A stretch of 6,899 nt of DNA from Aliishimia sp963922415 (GCA_963922415.1 CAWUIP010000171.1:1-6899); one strand, 5' to 3'; positions 1 to 6,095 are shown, counted from the first letter of the stretch. The notes: generated by a model not told the origin, from the letters alone. Translations and numbers: made by a program.

Positions 1-931
1 GCGTACGGCTGCAGCGGCCAAACCTGTTGCAGTTGCCACCGCGCCTAAGCCGGTCGCGCCGAAGCCCACGGTGACGCGTCAGCCGACGGTTTCGGCCGGC
101 GCGCGGGTTTCGGCATGCCCCAATGCGTCCGCGGCGGCGCAACCCTATATCAACTCAGGCGAAAAGCACCCGGTGCGCTGCGGGCCACAGACCGATGACA
201 GCTTTGCGGCCCCCTTAAACCGTCGGTCCCCAGGCAACACTGTCGTCACAGCGCTTGGACCCGTTCCATCGACGTCCCTTCCGGGATCGACCCGCGTTTT
301 GCCCAAGCACTTGGCGGAAGATCCATCCCGAGGCGTGCAATCTGCTATCCCTTCTGGCTATCGTGCAGCCTGGGATGACGATCGTCTGAACCCACGCCGT
401 GCTGAGGGTACACTGGCAGGTCGGGACGCTATGAACTTGGTGTGGACGACGACCGTACCGCGCCGTCTCATCGACCGCACGACTGGGCAGGATGTCACGG
501 CGAAGGTCGCACTAGTTTACCCTTTCACAGATTTTGCGACGCAACGTAGGTCGCTGGGTGACGTGACCATCGGCACGCGGAACGGTCAAACGGTCAAGCG
601 GATCGTGCGCAACAAGACCCGGCCAACGGCGACCCTTGCCACGCGCTCCGCCGCGCCCAAACCGAAAACGCAGCCGAGCGCGCCCAAGGCCGAGCGGCTT
701 GCAGGCAAGCGCTATGTCCAAATCGGCACCTTCAGCGTTGCCAACAACGCGCAAGCCACGGCTGCGCGGATGAAGCGCTTAGGTCTGCCGGTCCGTGTTG
801 GCAAATACACGCGCGGTGGAAAGACCTACCGCATTGTACTTGCGGGACCTTACGCGACCGACGCCAGTGCGACGGACGCGTTGCGCGCAGTGCGCGGCGC
901 GGGCTTTGGCGACGCGTTCTTGCGGAAGTAA
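1..931 (+). CDS. SPOR-domain envelope protein, 5' end outside window
   Basis: The reading frame is open from base 2 and ends at TAA (929-931), so about 309 C-terminal residues are visible and the true start lies upstream. The visible part begins with an Ala/Pro/Lys-rich linker. A middle region follows (roughly bases 110-600) with a Cys pair (ACPN ... VRCGPQ) and the segment GYRAAWDDDRLNPRRAEGT. After a second Pro/Lys-rich linker (about 640-700) comes a C-terminal SPOR domain at about 707-928, starting KRYVQIGTF and containing GKTYRIVLAGPY. SPOR domains are known to bind denuded glycan strands of septal peptidoglycan, so the protein probably acts in the periplasm, anchored by an N-terminal lipid or membrane segment not seen here. 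The middle region is typical, to my memory, of Rhodobacterales SPOR proteins, but I assign it no function. The gene converges on its neighbour with two bases between the stops. Confidence 0.88.
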   Translation, partial: RTAAAAKPVAVATAPKPVAPKPTVTRQPTVSAGARVSACPNASAAAQPYINSGEKHPVRCGPQTDDSFAAPLNRRSPGNTVVTALGPVPSTSLPGSTRVLPKHLAEDPSRGVQSAIPSGYRAAWDDDRLNPRRAEGTLAGRDAMNLVWTTTVPRRLIDRTTGQDVTAKVALVYPFTDFATQRRSLGDVTIGTRNGQTVKRIVRNKTRPTATLATRSAAPKPKTQPSAPKAERLAGKRYVQIGTFSVANNAQATAARMKRLGLPVRVGKYTRGGKTYRIVLAGPYATDASATDALRAVRGAGFGDAFLRK

Positions 932-945
932 CGCTAGCGCCCGCA
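921..945. terminator. Weak symmetric hairpin between convergent stops
   Basis: TGCGG at 921-925 pairs with CCGCA at 941-945, and the loop holds the eight-base palindrome CGCTAGCG (932-939) spanning both stop codons. The position between two convergent genes suits a shared bidirectional terminator. However, the stem is short and no T-run follows on either strand, so the role is a guess. Confidence 0.25.
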
Positions 946-1947
946 GATTGTTTGGAGACGGTTCCAATCGTCGTCCGTCAGTAAAGGGCTGATCGGTTTG
1001 CCGCGCATCGGGTCCCCTTCAATCAGGGGCAAGACAGCCTCGCCCGTTTCATCCCGCGCATAGGCATATGGGGTCGAACGCACAGCGGCTTCAGTGAATT
1101 CTGCAATCAGAGCACGTGTGTTGGGAGCAGAGTCGGGCTGGGCCAAAAGGAACTCGGCATAGCTGTCGAGCGACGCGTCGGTCATCGCGCCCGTCGTCAA
1201 AAGGCGGAAGGTGGCGAAGGTGCCTTCATGCTCAAGCATGTCGCGCAAAAGGTCTCGGTCGCGTGTGCTGGCTTTGGCGGCCAGGATAAACCCGGCGGCG
1301 ACGGCGGGGTCTTCGAAATCCTCCACCAACTGTCGGCGCAGCAAGATGTAGCCGCCTGGCAAGGTCACCGCATTTTGCCGGACGCTGCGCATCACCGCCA
1401 AGCTTGGTGTGTCGAGGCGCGTGCCCAAACGCGCCAGGCTTGAGGCAGATTGCGACGTGCCACAGGCAGGGCCCGCGATCCGTTCGATCCTGGCCAAGAG
1501 CGCCTGGCCGACCTGCTTGCGCGCCACGTCTGGAACCACGCCAACTGTGTGATCAACCAAGGCACCTGGCAGCCAAAACACGGATGCATAAAAGACCGCC
1601 GCGACCGAAACGCCCAATCCGATCCATCGCAAGTGGCCCGGGCGCCCACGAGACCGAGCCACCGCACGGCGCAACGTGTCGAGCGCCTCGATCATCTCGC
1701 GCGCATCGTCGCCCAGCTCCAACTCTTCGGTCTGGTCGCCATCAGGATGAAAACGGGCCGGCACGCGACCTGGGTTCGCTCGATCAATGGCGGCGATGGA
1801 CCAATGGGCCAGCGGCTGATCTGAGGTTGTTTTGATCGTCAGTGTCGCGTCGCCCAACACCACGATTACGTGACGCCGCTGCGCGCCGTGCTCTGCACGC
1901 CAGAGCCCGGATGCCTCCATCCGCTCATATTTCTTTAACGCGACCAT
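934..1947 (-). CDS. Single-pass membrane protein, M48-like but lacking HExxH
   Basis: This 337-residue protein is read from ATG at 1947 to TAG at 934. Residues about 1-100 form a hydrophilic N-terminal part (starting MVALKKYERMEASGLWRAE), probably cytosolic. One membrane segment lies at about 106-126 (WIGLGVSVAAVFYASVFWLPG), and a C-terminal domain follows. That domain contains VTLPGGYILLRRQLVEDFEDPAVAA, which matches the 'N-A-x-x-LPGGYI-x-x-x-x-L' strand and following helix of M48 zinc peptidases. Where M48 enzymes carry HExxH, this protein reads GFILAAKAS, with no His-Glu pair, so it cannot bind zinc there and is probably not a protease. The end (DDDWNRLQTIC) looks like a conserved tail, but I cannot prove it. 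An upstream ATG at 2058 would add 37 residues of atypical composition, and a downstream ATG at 1920 would remove nine. No strong ribosome site decides between them. The fold assignment is inference from one motif region. Confidence 0.72.
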   Translation of the reverse strand: MVALKKYERMEASGLWRAEHGAQRRHVIVVLGDATLTIKTTSDQPLAHWSIAAIDRANPGRVPARFHPDGDQTEELELGDDAREMIEALDTLRRAVARSRGRPGHLRWIGLGVSVAAVFYASVFWLPGALVDHTVGVVPDVARKQVGQALLARIERIAGPACGTSQSASSLARLGTRLDTPSLAVMRSVRQNAVTLPGGYILLRRQLVEDFEDPAVAAGFILAAKASTRDRDLLRDMLEHEGTFATFRLLTTGAMTDASLDSYAEFLLAQPDSAPNTRALIAEFTEAAVRSTPYAYARDETGEAVLPLIEGDPMRGKPISPLLTDDDWNRLQTICGR

Positions 1948-2097
1948 GTTGTTTTGAGGCTGCTCGTGCCGTCCTTGGTTGACGCAACTTAGCACAAGGC
2001 GCGGGGCTGCGCTACGCTGCGTCGTGCGCGCGAACGGCTTGACCGGCCCAAAGGTCATGGCGTTCCATGTCCGTGCAAGTTTTACGGGGAGGAAGCT
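1948..2097. other. Divergent intergenic region
   Basis: These 150 bases separate the minus-strand membrane protein from the plus-strand dehalogenase and must hold promoters for both if each is transcribed on its own. A TTGACG at 1979-1984 is the only decent -35-like hexamer on the plus strand, but no matching -10 lies 16-18 bases later (the sequence there is GC-rich). On the minus strand I see only weak -10-like sequence near 1985-1992. I see no convincing operator or RNA structure. If the minus-strand start were the ATG at 2058, the spacer would shrink to 39 bases. Confidence 0.4.
2088..2092 (+). promoter_or_regulatory. Ribosome binding site of the dehalogenase
   Basis: GGAGG lies five bases before ATG at 2098 and fixes that codon as the start. 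The same GGAGG-five-base-ATG arrangement recurs before two other genes in the window. Confidence 0.8.
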
Positions 2098-3003
2098 ATG
2101 CAGGTTTTACGCACGCCGGAGGCGCGGTTTGAGGGTCTTGTCGATTACCCCTTCGCGCCGCACTACGCTCAGATTGAGGATGCCCAAGGTGGCACGCTGC
2201 GCCTGCACTACGTGGATGAGGGCCCCCGCGCGGCGGCCCCGGTGCTGTGCCTGCATGGCGAGCCCACGTGGTCGTACCTGTATCGCCACATGATTCCAGT
2301 GTTTACTGCGGCGGGCCACCGCTGCATGGCACCCGACCTCATCGGTTTTGGGAAGTCCGATAAGCCCGCCGCGCGCGCGGATTACACCTATGCCCGGCAT
2401 GTGGCTTGGATGTCTGACTGGCTGGCGAGGATGGACCTGCGGGACATAACGCTCGTCTGTCAGGATTGGGGCGGTTTGATTGGCTTGCGACTGCTGGCTG
2501 CGATGCCGGATCGGTTCGCGCGTGTCGTTGTGGCAAACACCGCGCTGCCGACGGGGGATCAGCCGATGGGCGAGGCCTTCGCCGGGTGGCGCGCCTATTC
2601 CCAGGCGGCGGATCCCTTCTTGTCGGGGCGCATCGTGAACGGAGGCACGTCGCAAAAGATCAGTGAAGCCGAGCAAGCCGCCTATGACGCGCCATTCCCC
2701 GATGAAAGCTACCTCGCGGGCGCGCGGCAGTTTCCGATGTTGGTGCCGGACAGTCCAGATAACCCGGAGACGGAGGCCAACCGCGCGGCTTGGGCCGTGT
2801 TGCAGACGCTTGATTTGCCGGTCCTGACGCTCTTTGGTGCAGATGATAAGATTATGGCAGGTGTGGACCGCGTATTTCAAAAGATGATGCCAGGGGCTGC
2901 AGGGCAGCCGCACGATGTGTTGCCGGATGCCGGGCATTTCTTACAGGAAGATGTTGGTCCCGAATTGGCGCGCCGTACCTGCGATTTTATGGCGGCGACG
3001 TGA
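2098..3003 (+). CDS. Haloalkane dehalogenase, subfamily HLD-I
   Basis: This 301-residue cytosolic alpha/beta-hydrolase is predicted to cleave carbon-halogen bonds of haloalkanes with water, giving alcohol and halide. HGEPTW (53-58) forms the oxyanion-hole region. CQDWGG (121-126) supplies the nucleophile Asp123 and the first halide-binding Trp124. The cap domain contains FAGWRAY, with Trp164 aligning to the second halide-binding Trp of DhlA. FGADDK (246-251) supplies the acid, most likely Asp250, and DAGHFLQED supplies the base His280. A Trp-Trp halide pair with an Asp acid after the seventh strand is the HLD-I arrangement, unlike the Asn-Trp pair of HLD-II. The stretch EAEQAAYDAPFPDESYLAGARQFP in the cap closely resembles DhlA and its relatives. 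Length is normal for the family (about 300-310). The natural substrate cannot be told from sequence, and related alpha/beta-hydrolases (epoxide hydrolases) are excluded mainly by Trp124 and the cap Trp. The gene appears to be transcribed alone. Confidence 0.88.
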   Translation: MQVLRTPEARFEGLVDYPFAPHYAQIEDAQGGTLRLHYVDEGPRAAAPVLCLHGEPTWSYLYRHMIPVFTAAGHRCMAPDLIGFGKSDKPAARADYTYARHVAWMSDWLARMDLRDITLVCQDWGGLIGLRLLAAMPDRFARVVVANTALPTGDQPMGEAFAGWRAYSQAADPFLSGRIVNGGTSQKISEAEQAAYDAPFPDESYLAGARQFPMLVPDSPDNPETEANRAAWAVLQTLDLPVLTLFGADDKIMAGVDRVFQKMMPGAAGQPHDVLPDAGHFLQEDVGPELARRTCDFMAAT

Positions 3004-3017
3004 GACGATGCATGCTC

Positions 3018-3046
3018 TTGAGAAAAGAGTGAAATAAACATATTCT
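3018..3046 (+). promoter_or_regulatory. Sigma-70-type promoter of the persulfide dioxygenase gene
   Basis: TTGAGA at 3018-3023 matches TTGACA in five of six bases. Exactly 17 bases later, TATTCT at 3041-3046 matches TATAAT in four of six. Transcription would begin near 3053-3054, leaving a leader of about 35 bases before the ATG at 3089. The stretch is conspicuously AT-rich compared with the GC-rich flanks. Its presence makes this gene a separate unit from the upstream dehalogenase. No experimental start is known to me. Confidence 0.6.
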
Positions 3047-3060
3047 AAATTTGAGATGTG
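3039..3060. promoter_or_regulatory. Candidate repressor operator over the -10 box
   Basis: An imperfect 22-base dyad is centred on AAATTT (3047-3052), with flanking symmetric pairs CA-x-AT on the left and AT-x-TG on the right. Three central-flank positions on each side do not match. It covers the -10 hexamer and the predicted start site, a position that suits repression. Persulfide-sensing ArsR-family repressors (BigR, SqrR) are known to control Blh/PDO genes through AT-rich dyads. An ATTC half-site at 3042-3045 recalls the SqrR pattern ATTC-N8-GAAT, but the second half reads AGAT here. The regulator is not in the window, so the link is inference. Confidence 0.4.
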
Positions 3061-3078
3061 ATGGTGCGCAAAGCGCGT

Positions 3079-3083
3079 GGAGG
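3079..3083 (+). promoter_or_regulatory. Ribosome binding site that decides the start at 3089
   Basis: GGAGG lies five bases before ATG at 3089. An in-frame GTG at 3077 overlaps this site and so cannot use it. The ATG is therefore preferred, removing the four residues MEEP from the longest frame. Confidence 0.8.
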
Positions 3084-3088
3084 AGCCG

Positions 3089-3973
3089 ATGACACTGCCC
3101 AGCCCAGCGATGGACGTTCAACCCGAGGTGACGGCCTTTTTCGACGATGACTCAAACACGATTTCCTATGTGGTGAAGGATCCAATGTCGTCGTCTTGCG
3201 CGATCGTAGATGCTGTTATGGAATTCGACTATGCAGCGGGGCGCCTGACCCACAAAGGGGCAGACGCGATGATCGCACATATTCGCGCGCTGGGTTTGGA
3301 CCTTGAGTGGATCATTGAGACCCATGTGCATGCCGACCACCTGTCGGGCGCGCCGTATATCCAAGAGCAGTTGGGCGGCAAGATCGGGATCGGCGAGCAT
3401 ATCGTCACGGTGCAGGACACGTTCGGCAAAATCTTTAACGAAGGCACCGCGTTCCAGCGCGACGGGTCGCAGTTTGATCAGCTCTTTACCGATCTGGATA
3501 CCTATCAGGTCGGCCAGATGCCGTGTCATGTGCTGCACACCCCCGGGCATACGCCGGCGTGCAATGTGCATATCATGGGAGATGCGGTGTTTGTGGGCGA
3601 TACGCTTTTTATGCCGGATGGCGGGTCGGCGCGGGCGGACTTTCCCGGGGGGGACGCGGGCGAGCTTTACGACAGCATTGCGCGGGTTCTGAGCCTGCCT
3701 GACCAGATGCGGCTTTTTGTGTGCCACGACTATGGGCCCGGCGGGCGCGACATTGCGTGGGAGACGACGATTGGCGAAGAGCGGGCGCGCAACATCCATG
3801 TGGGCGGCGGCACTGCGCGCGAGGTCTTCGTGAAGATGCGGCAGGAGCGGGATGCAACGCTGTCGATGCCCAAGCTGATCATTCCGTCCTTGCAGGTGAA
3901 CATGCGTGGCGGCGAGGTGCCGACCGACAGCGACGGCAATATGGCGCTCAAGGTGCCGGTGAATAAGCTTTAA
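3089..3973 (+). CDS. Blh/ETHE1-type MBL-fold protein, probable persulfide dioxygenase
   Basis: This 294-residue cytosolic metallo-beta-lactamase-fold protein most likely oxidises glutathione persulfide to sulfite and glutathione using one iron, as ETHE1-family enzymes do, in hydrogen sulfide or persulfide detoxification. THVHADH (78-84) gives the HxHxDH motif, HTPGH follows at 150-154, VGDTLF supplies Asp171, and CHDYGPGGR supplies His213. By ETHE1 homology the iron ligands are His79, His154 and Asp171. The loop MPDGGSARADFPGGDA and the tail MPKLIIPSLQVNMRGGEVP match my memory of the MBL domain of Agrobacterium/Xylella Blh proteins. There is no rhodanese domain and no N-terminal phosphatase-like domain, so it is the stand-alone form. 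A run of seven G (3647-3653) lies in the substrate-loop codons, but the frame stays intact. A glyoxalase II role is a less likely alternative. It has its own promoter; the downstream gene is separated by a hairpin-bearing spacer. Confidence 0.85.
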   Translation: MTLPSPAMDVQPEVTAFFDDDSNTISYVVKDPMSSSCAIVDAVMEFDYAAGRLTHKGADAMIAHIRALGLDLEWIIETHVHADHLSGAPYIQEQLGGKIGIGEHIVTVQDTFGKIFNEGTAFQRDGSQFDQLFTDLDTYQVGQMPCHVLHTPGHTPACNVHIMGDAVFVGDTLFMPDGGSARADFPGGDAGELYDSIARVLSLPDQMRLFVCHDYGPGGRDIAWETTIGEERARNIHVGGGTAREVFVKMRQERDATLSMPKLIIPSLQVNMRGGEVPTDSDGNMALKVPVNKL

Positions 3974-3979
3974 GCGGAT

Positions 3980-3999
3980 GGTGCGGACGGGGCCGCACC
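3980..3999 (+). terminator. Hairpin after the persulfide dioxygenase gene
   Basis: GGTGCGG at 3980-3986 pairs perfectly with CCGCACC at 3993-3999 around the six-base loop ACGGGG, beginning six bases after the stop codon. No T-run follows (next bases CTACGGCGG), so it is either a weak or Rho-assisted terminator, or a copy of a dispersed palindrome. From memory, palindromes reading roughly TAGGGTGCGG...CCGCACC are common between genes in Rhodobacterales. Confidence 0.5.
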
Positions 4000-4137
4000 C
4001 TACGGCGGCGTTTATCGCGCTCAAGCAGGGTGCATTTGCCCAAAAATTAGGCAGAGCATCGCGGCGGCGGTTGAATCCGCCCGCGACTCCTTTCTTTCTG
4101 GTCAAAGCTTCGCAGGATTGGGCCGGTTACAACATGT

Positions 4138-4142
4138 GGAGG
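4138..4142 (+). promoter_or_regulatory. Ribosome binding site that decides the start at 4148
   Basis: GGAGG sits five bases before ATG at 4148. A TTG at 4118 would extend the frame by ten residues but lacks a ribosome site and would spoil the signal peptide. Confidence 0.8.
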
Positions 4143-4147
4143 ACCGG

Positions 4148-5143
4148 ATGTCTTTGAAACACGTATCCATTCTGGCTTTGCTTGCCGCGGGCGGTGCCGC
4201 GCAGGCCGACGGGCACCTAACGAAAGTTGTCTTTGGGACAAACTGGTTGGCCCAGGCCGAACACGGCGGGTTTTACCAGTCGGTGGCGGATGGAACCTAT
4301 GCGGCATGCGGCTTGGACGTTGAGATCGTGTCCGGTGGCCCGCAGGTGAACAACCGCGCGCTGATGCTGGCGGGCAAGATCGACTTCCATATGGGCGGCG
4401 ACATGCTGCAGGCTTTCAACGCGGTGCAGCAAGGCATCCCGGTTGTGTCGGTCGCGGCGATCTTTCAAAAGCACCCGCAGGTGATCTTGGCCCATCCCGG
4501 CGAAGCGGACACCTGGGAAGACCTGAAAGACCTCACGCTGCTGATCGGCGACAATGGCTTTGCCAGCTATTACCAGTGGATGATTGCGGAATATGGCTTT
4601 ACCGCCGAACAGCGCGAGCCCTACACGTTTAACCCGGCACCGTTTATTGCGGACAAGCAAAAGGGCATGCAGGGCTATCTGTCCTCGGAACCCTATGCGG
4701 TTGAAAAAGAAGCCGGATTTAAGCCGAATGTCTTTCTGATCGCGGATGCGGGCTATTCGACCTATGCGACGATGATCGAGACGATGGCCGACACGATCGA
4801 AAGCAGCCCCGAGGTTGTTGAGTGCTTTGTCGATGCCTCGCTGACGGGCTGGTACAACTACCTTTACGGTGATGCGTCGGGGGCCGATGCGATGATCAAG
4901 GAAGCCAACCCGGACATGAGCCAAGACAAGATCGAGTTTGCCAAAGCTTCGATGTTGGCAAATGGCATTGTCGATTCGGGCGATGCGCTGGAGTTGGGGA
5001 TCGGCGCGATTACCGAGGCCAAGGTTGGCGACTTCTATGCCAAGATGGTAGCGGCAGGTGTTGTCGAAGATGGTGTGGACTGGAAAGCCTCCTTTTCGAC
5101 CGATTGGGCCAACAAGAAGGTTGGGATGGACCTGAAGCCCTAA
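4148..5143 (+). CDS. ABC importer periplasmic binding protein, NMT1/THI5-like
   Basis: This 331-residue secreted solute-binding protein captures the substrate in the periplasm and delivers it to the permease encoded downstream. A short Sec signal peptide (MSLKHVSILALLAAGGAAQA) is probably cleaved after Ala20, leaving DGHLTKVVFG. The mature part opens with TNWLAQAEHGGFYQSVADGTYAACGLDVEIV, the typical first strand and helix of the NMT1/THI5-like family. SGGPQVNNRALMLAGKIDFHMGG (62-84) follows, then the inter-lobe region with LIGDNGFASYYQWM. Cys54 and Cys226 are present and could pair, but this is unproven. Length is usual for the family. Known ligands in this family include pyrimidine thiamine precursors (ThiY), riboflavin (RibY), and, in the wider superfamily, sulfonates and nitrate. 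The sequence does not decide among these, and no thiamine or riboflavin riboswitch precedes it. It is the first gene of the operon; the ATPase begins 65 bases downstream. Confidence 0.85.
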   Translation: MSLKHVSILALLAAGGAAQADGHLTKVVFGTNWLAQAEHGGFYQSVADGTYAACGLDVEIVSGGPQVNNRALMLAGKIDFHMGGDMLQAFNAVQQGIPVVSVAAIFQKHPQVILAHPGEADTWEDLKDLTLLIGDNGFASYYQWMIAEYGFTAEQREPYTFNPAPFIADKQKGMQGYLSSEPYAVEKEAGFKPNVFLIADAGYSTYATMIETMADTIESSPEVVECFVDASLTGWYNYLYGDASGADAMIKEANPDMSQDKIEFAKASMLANGIVDSGDALELGIGAITEAKVGDFYAKMVAAGVVEDGVDWKASFSTDWANKKVGMDLKP

Positions 5144-5157
5144 GGGGTTAAGCTGGT

Positions 5158-5187
5158 GCGGCCAGGCGGTATGGTCTGCCTGGCTGT
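5158..5187 (+). repeat. Stem-loop between binding-protein and ATPase genes
   Basis: GCCAGGC at 5161-5167 pairs perfectly with GCCTGGC at 5178-5184. In RNA the stem can extend to 5158-5169 with 5176-5187, counting G-U pairs, around a six-base loop. It starts 14 bases after the stop codon and has no T-run behind it. Stem-loops in this place are known in other ABC operons to protect the upstream mRNA or cause partial termination, so that binding protein is made in excess. That role is inferred here. Confidence 0.55.
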
Positions 5188-5208
5188 CGATCCTTGGGGA
5201 CGGAACGT

Positions 5209-5988
5209 ATGCCAAAAGAGGAGGCTTCGCTGAGGCCAGAGGTGTTGCGGCTTGAGGCTGTGGACAAGACCTTTGGCGGCGATGTGGTTGCGTTGCAGGG
5301 CCTGTCACTCACCCTGCGGCAGGGCGATTTTCTGTCGCTTCTGGGGCCATCGGGCTGCGGCAAGTCGACGGCATTACGGCTGATCTCGGACCTAATGCAT
5401 CCGACGCGTGGGCGCATTTCATGGGCCGGCGGGCAGGACAAGGGCGATTTGGGGTTTGTGTTCCAAGAGCCCACGTTGATGCCTTGGGCGACGGTGAAGC
5501 AAAACGTTTGGTTGCCGTTCCGGTTGCAGGGCAAGAGTTTTAACTCGGTGAAGGATGAAGTGCTCGAGGCGCTTCGGCTTGTTGGGTTGGAAAAGTTTCT
5601 GGATGCCTATCCGCGTGAGCTGTCGGGCGGCATGAAGATGCGCGTGTCGATCGCCCGGGCGATGGTGACTCGGCCTCGGCTTATTTTGATGGATGAGCCC
5701 TTCGCAGCCTTGGACGAGATTACGCGGTTTCGGCTGAACAACGATCTTTTGGCCTTGAAGGAGAAGATCGGGTGCACCGTGATTTTCGTGACCCACTCGG
5801 TTTTTGAGAGTGTCTTTTTGTCGGACCGGATTGTTGTGATGGCGGCGCGGCCCGGGCGCGTAATCCGGGAGGTGGCTGTGGACGCGCCGTATCCGCGCGA
5901 TGAAGTGTTCCGCACCTCGGCCGAATACGCCGCCTATTGCCGCGAGGCGTCGGACGCGCTGCATGAGGCGATGGGAGAAGCTGCGTGA
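5209..5988 (+). CDS. ABC importer ATP-binding subunit, NitT/TauT-like
   Basis: This 259-residue cytosolic ATPase powers the importer. Walker A GPSGCGKST lies at 46-54, the Q-loop at FQEPTLMPW (Gln86), the signature LSGGM at 138-142 followed by KMRVSIARA, Walker B LILMDEP at 158-164, the D-loop ALD at 167-169, and the H-loop His196 in VTHS. All catalytic elements are intact. The sequence FQEPTLMPWATVKQNVWLPF and the ending SVFLSDRIVVMAARPGRV place it with the NitT/TauT/ThiZ type of importer ATPases, matching the neighbouring NMT1-like binding protein. The ATG at 5209 is chosen over a TTG at 5194; a GGGGA lies eight bases before it. Length is typical, with no extra regulatory domain. Its stop codon is followed by a 126-base structured spacer before the permease, which is unusual since permease and ATPase genes in such operons often overlap. 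Confidence 0.93.
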   Translation: MPKEEASLRPEVLRLEAVDKTFGGDVVALQGLSLTLRQGDFLSLLGPSGCGKSTALRLISDLMHPTRGRISWAGGQDKGDLGFVFQEPTLMPWATVKQNVWLPFRLQGKSFNSVKDEVLEALRLVGLEKFLDAYPRELSGGMKMRVSIARAMVTRPRLILMDEPFAALDEITRFRLNNDLLALKEKIGCTVIFVTHSVFESVFLSDRIVVMAARPGRVIREVAVDAPYPRDEVFRTSAEYAAYCREASDALHEAMGEAA

Positions 5989-5999
5989 TCCCGAACGGC

Positions 6000-6016
6000 G
6001 CACGCGATACGCGTGC
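6000..6016. repeat. Hairpin 1 of the ATPase-permease spacer
   Basis: GCACGCG (6000-6006) pairs perfectly with CGCGTGC (6010-6016) around the three-base loop ATA. It begins 11 bases after the ATPase stop codon. Confidence 0.5.
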
Positions 6017-6032
6017 ACATTATGTTTTGCGC

Positions 6033-6045
6033 CGGCCTCTGGCCG
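6033..6045. repeat. Hairpin 2 of the ATPase-permease spacer
   Basis: CGGCC (6033-6037) pairs with GGCCG (6041-6045) around the three-base loop TCT. It is short, and noteworthy mainly because it lies between two stronger hairpins. Confidence 0.4.
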
Positions 6046-6054
6046 TCGCGGTTG

Positions 6055-6095
6055 GCGAGGGACGCTGTCCCTCGCGCTCCCTGGAGTATTTTTCG
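6055..6095 (+). repeat. Hairpin 3 plus T-rich tail, Rhodobacterales-type intergenic element
   Basis: GCGAGGGAC (6055-6063) pairs perfectly over nine bases with GTCCCTCGC (6067-6075) around the loop GCT. Behind it comes CTCCCTGGAGTATTTTTCG, with five T at 6089-6093. From memory, a GC hairpin followed by 'GGAGTATTTTTGGAACAATGAAG'-like sequence is a very frequent intergenic element in Rhodobacterales genomes, often at gene ends. It may act as a partial terminator or mRNA stabiliser inside this operon. The T-run lies 13 bases beyond the stem, too far for a classic intrinsic terminator. Confidence 0.5.

Larger units (their letters stand above)
3974..4147 (+). other. Spacer before the ABC operon
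   Basis: These 174 bases hold the hairpin at 3980-3999 and a stretch of GC-rich sequence. I looked for a TPP riboswitch because the next gene encodes a THI5-like binding protein, and I see no thi-box core. A TTGAAT at 4071 is a possible -35, but the sequence 17 bases on (CTTTCT) is a poor -10. A promoter for the operon is expected here but not identified. Confidence 0.45.

Noticed and set aside
2107..2937. A 276-codon open frame on the minus strand opposite the dehalogenase gene
   Set aside because: There is no recognisable domain, and it is fully covered by a gene with its whole catalytic set.
3015..3029. CTCTT/AAGAG hairpin after the dehalogenase stop as a terminator
   Set aside because: It has only five base pairs, mostly weak, and no T-run, and it overlaps the -35 box of the next gene's promoter, which explains the sequence better.
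3647..3653. Run of seven G as a possible frameshift error
   Set aside because: The frame on both sides continues the conserved ADFPGGDA segment, so the length of the run is right.
4071..4099. TTGAAT-17-CTTTCT as a promoter for the ABC operon
   Set aside because: The -10 hexamer matches the consensus at only two positions.
3152..4105. A 317-codon open frame on the minus strand opposite the persulfide dioxygenase gene
   Set aside because: It has the same His/Arg-rich shadow composition and no motif; the plus strand holds a complete metal-binding enzyme.
3974..4147. TPP riboswitch upstream of the THI5-like binding protein
   Set aside because: No thi-box core sequences or matching multi-stem layout are visible.
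4217..5308. A 363-codon open frame on the minus strand opposite the binding-protein gene
   Set aside because: It is rich in His, Arg and Gln with no domain I recognise, and lies opposite a gene with clear family motifs and a signal peptide. It is a by-product of high-GC codon use.
5986..5988. TGA read through or decoded as selenocysteine to fuse ATPase and permease
   Set aside because: The ATPase is full length at this stop, the permease has its own ribosome site, and the bases between encode repeat-derived sequence. The shared frame is most simply chance.
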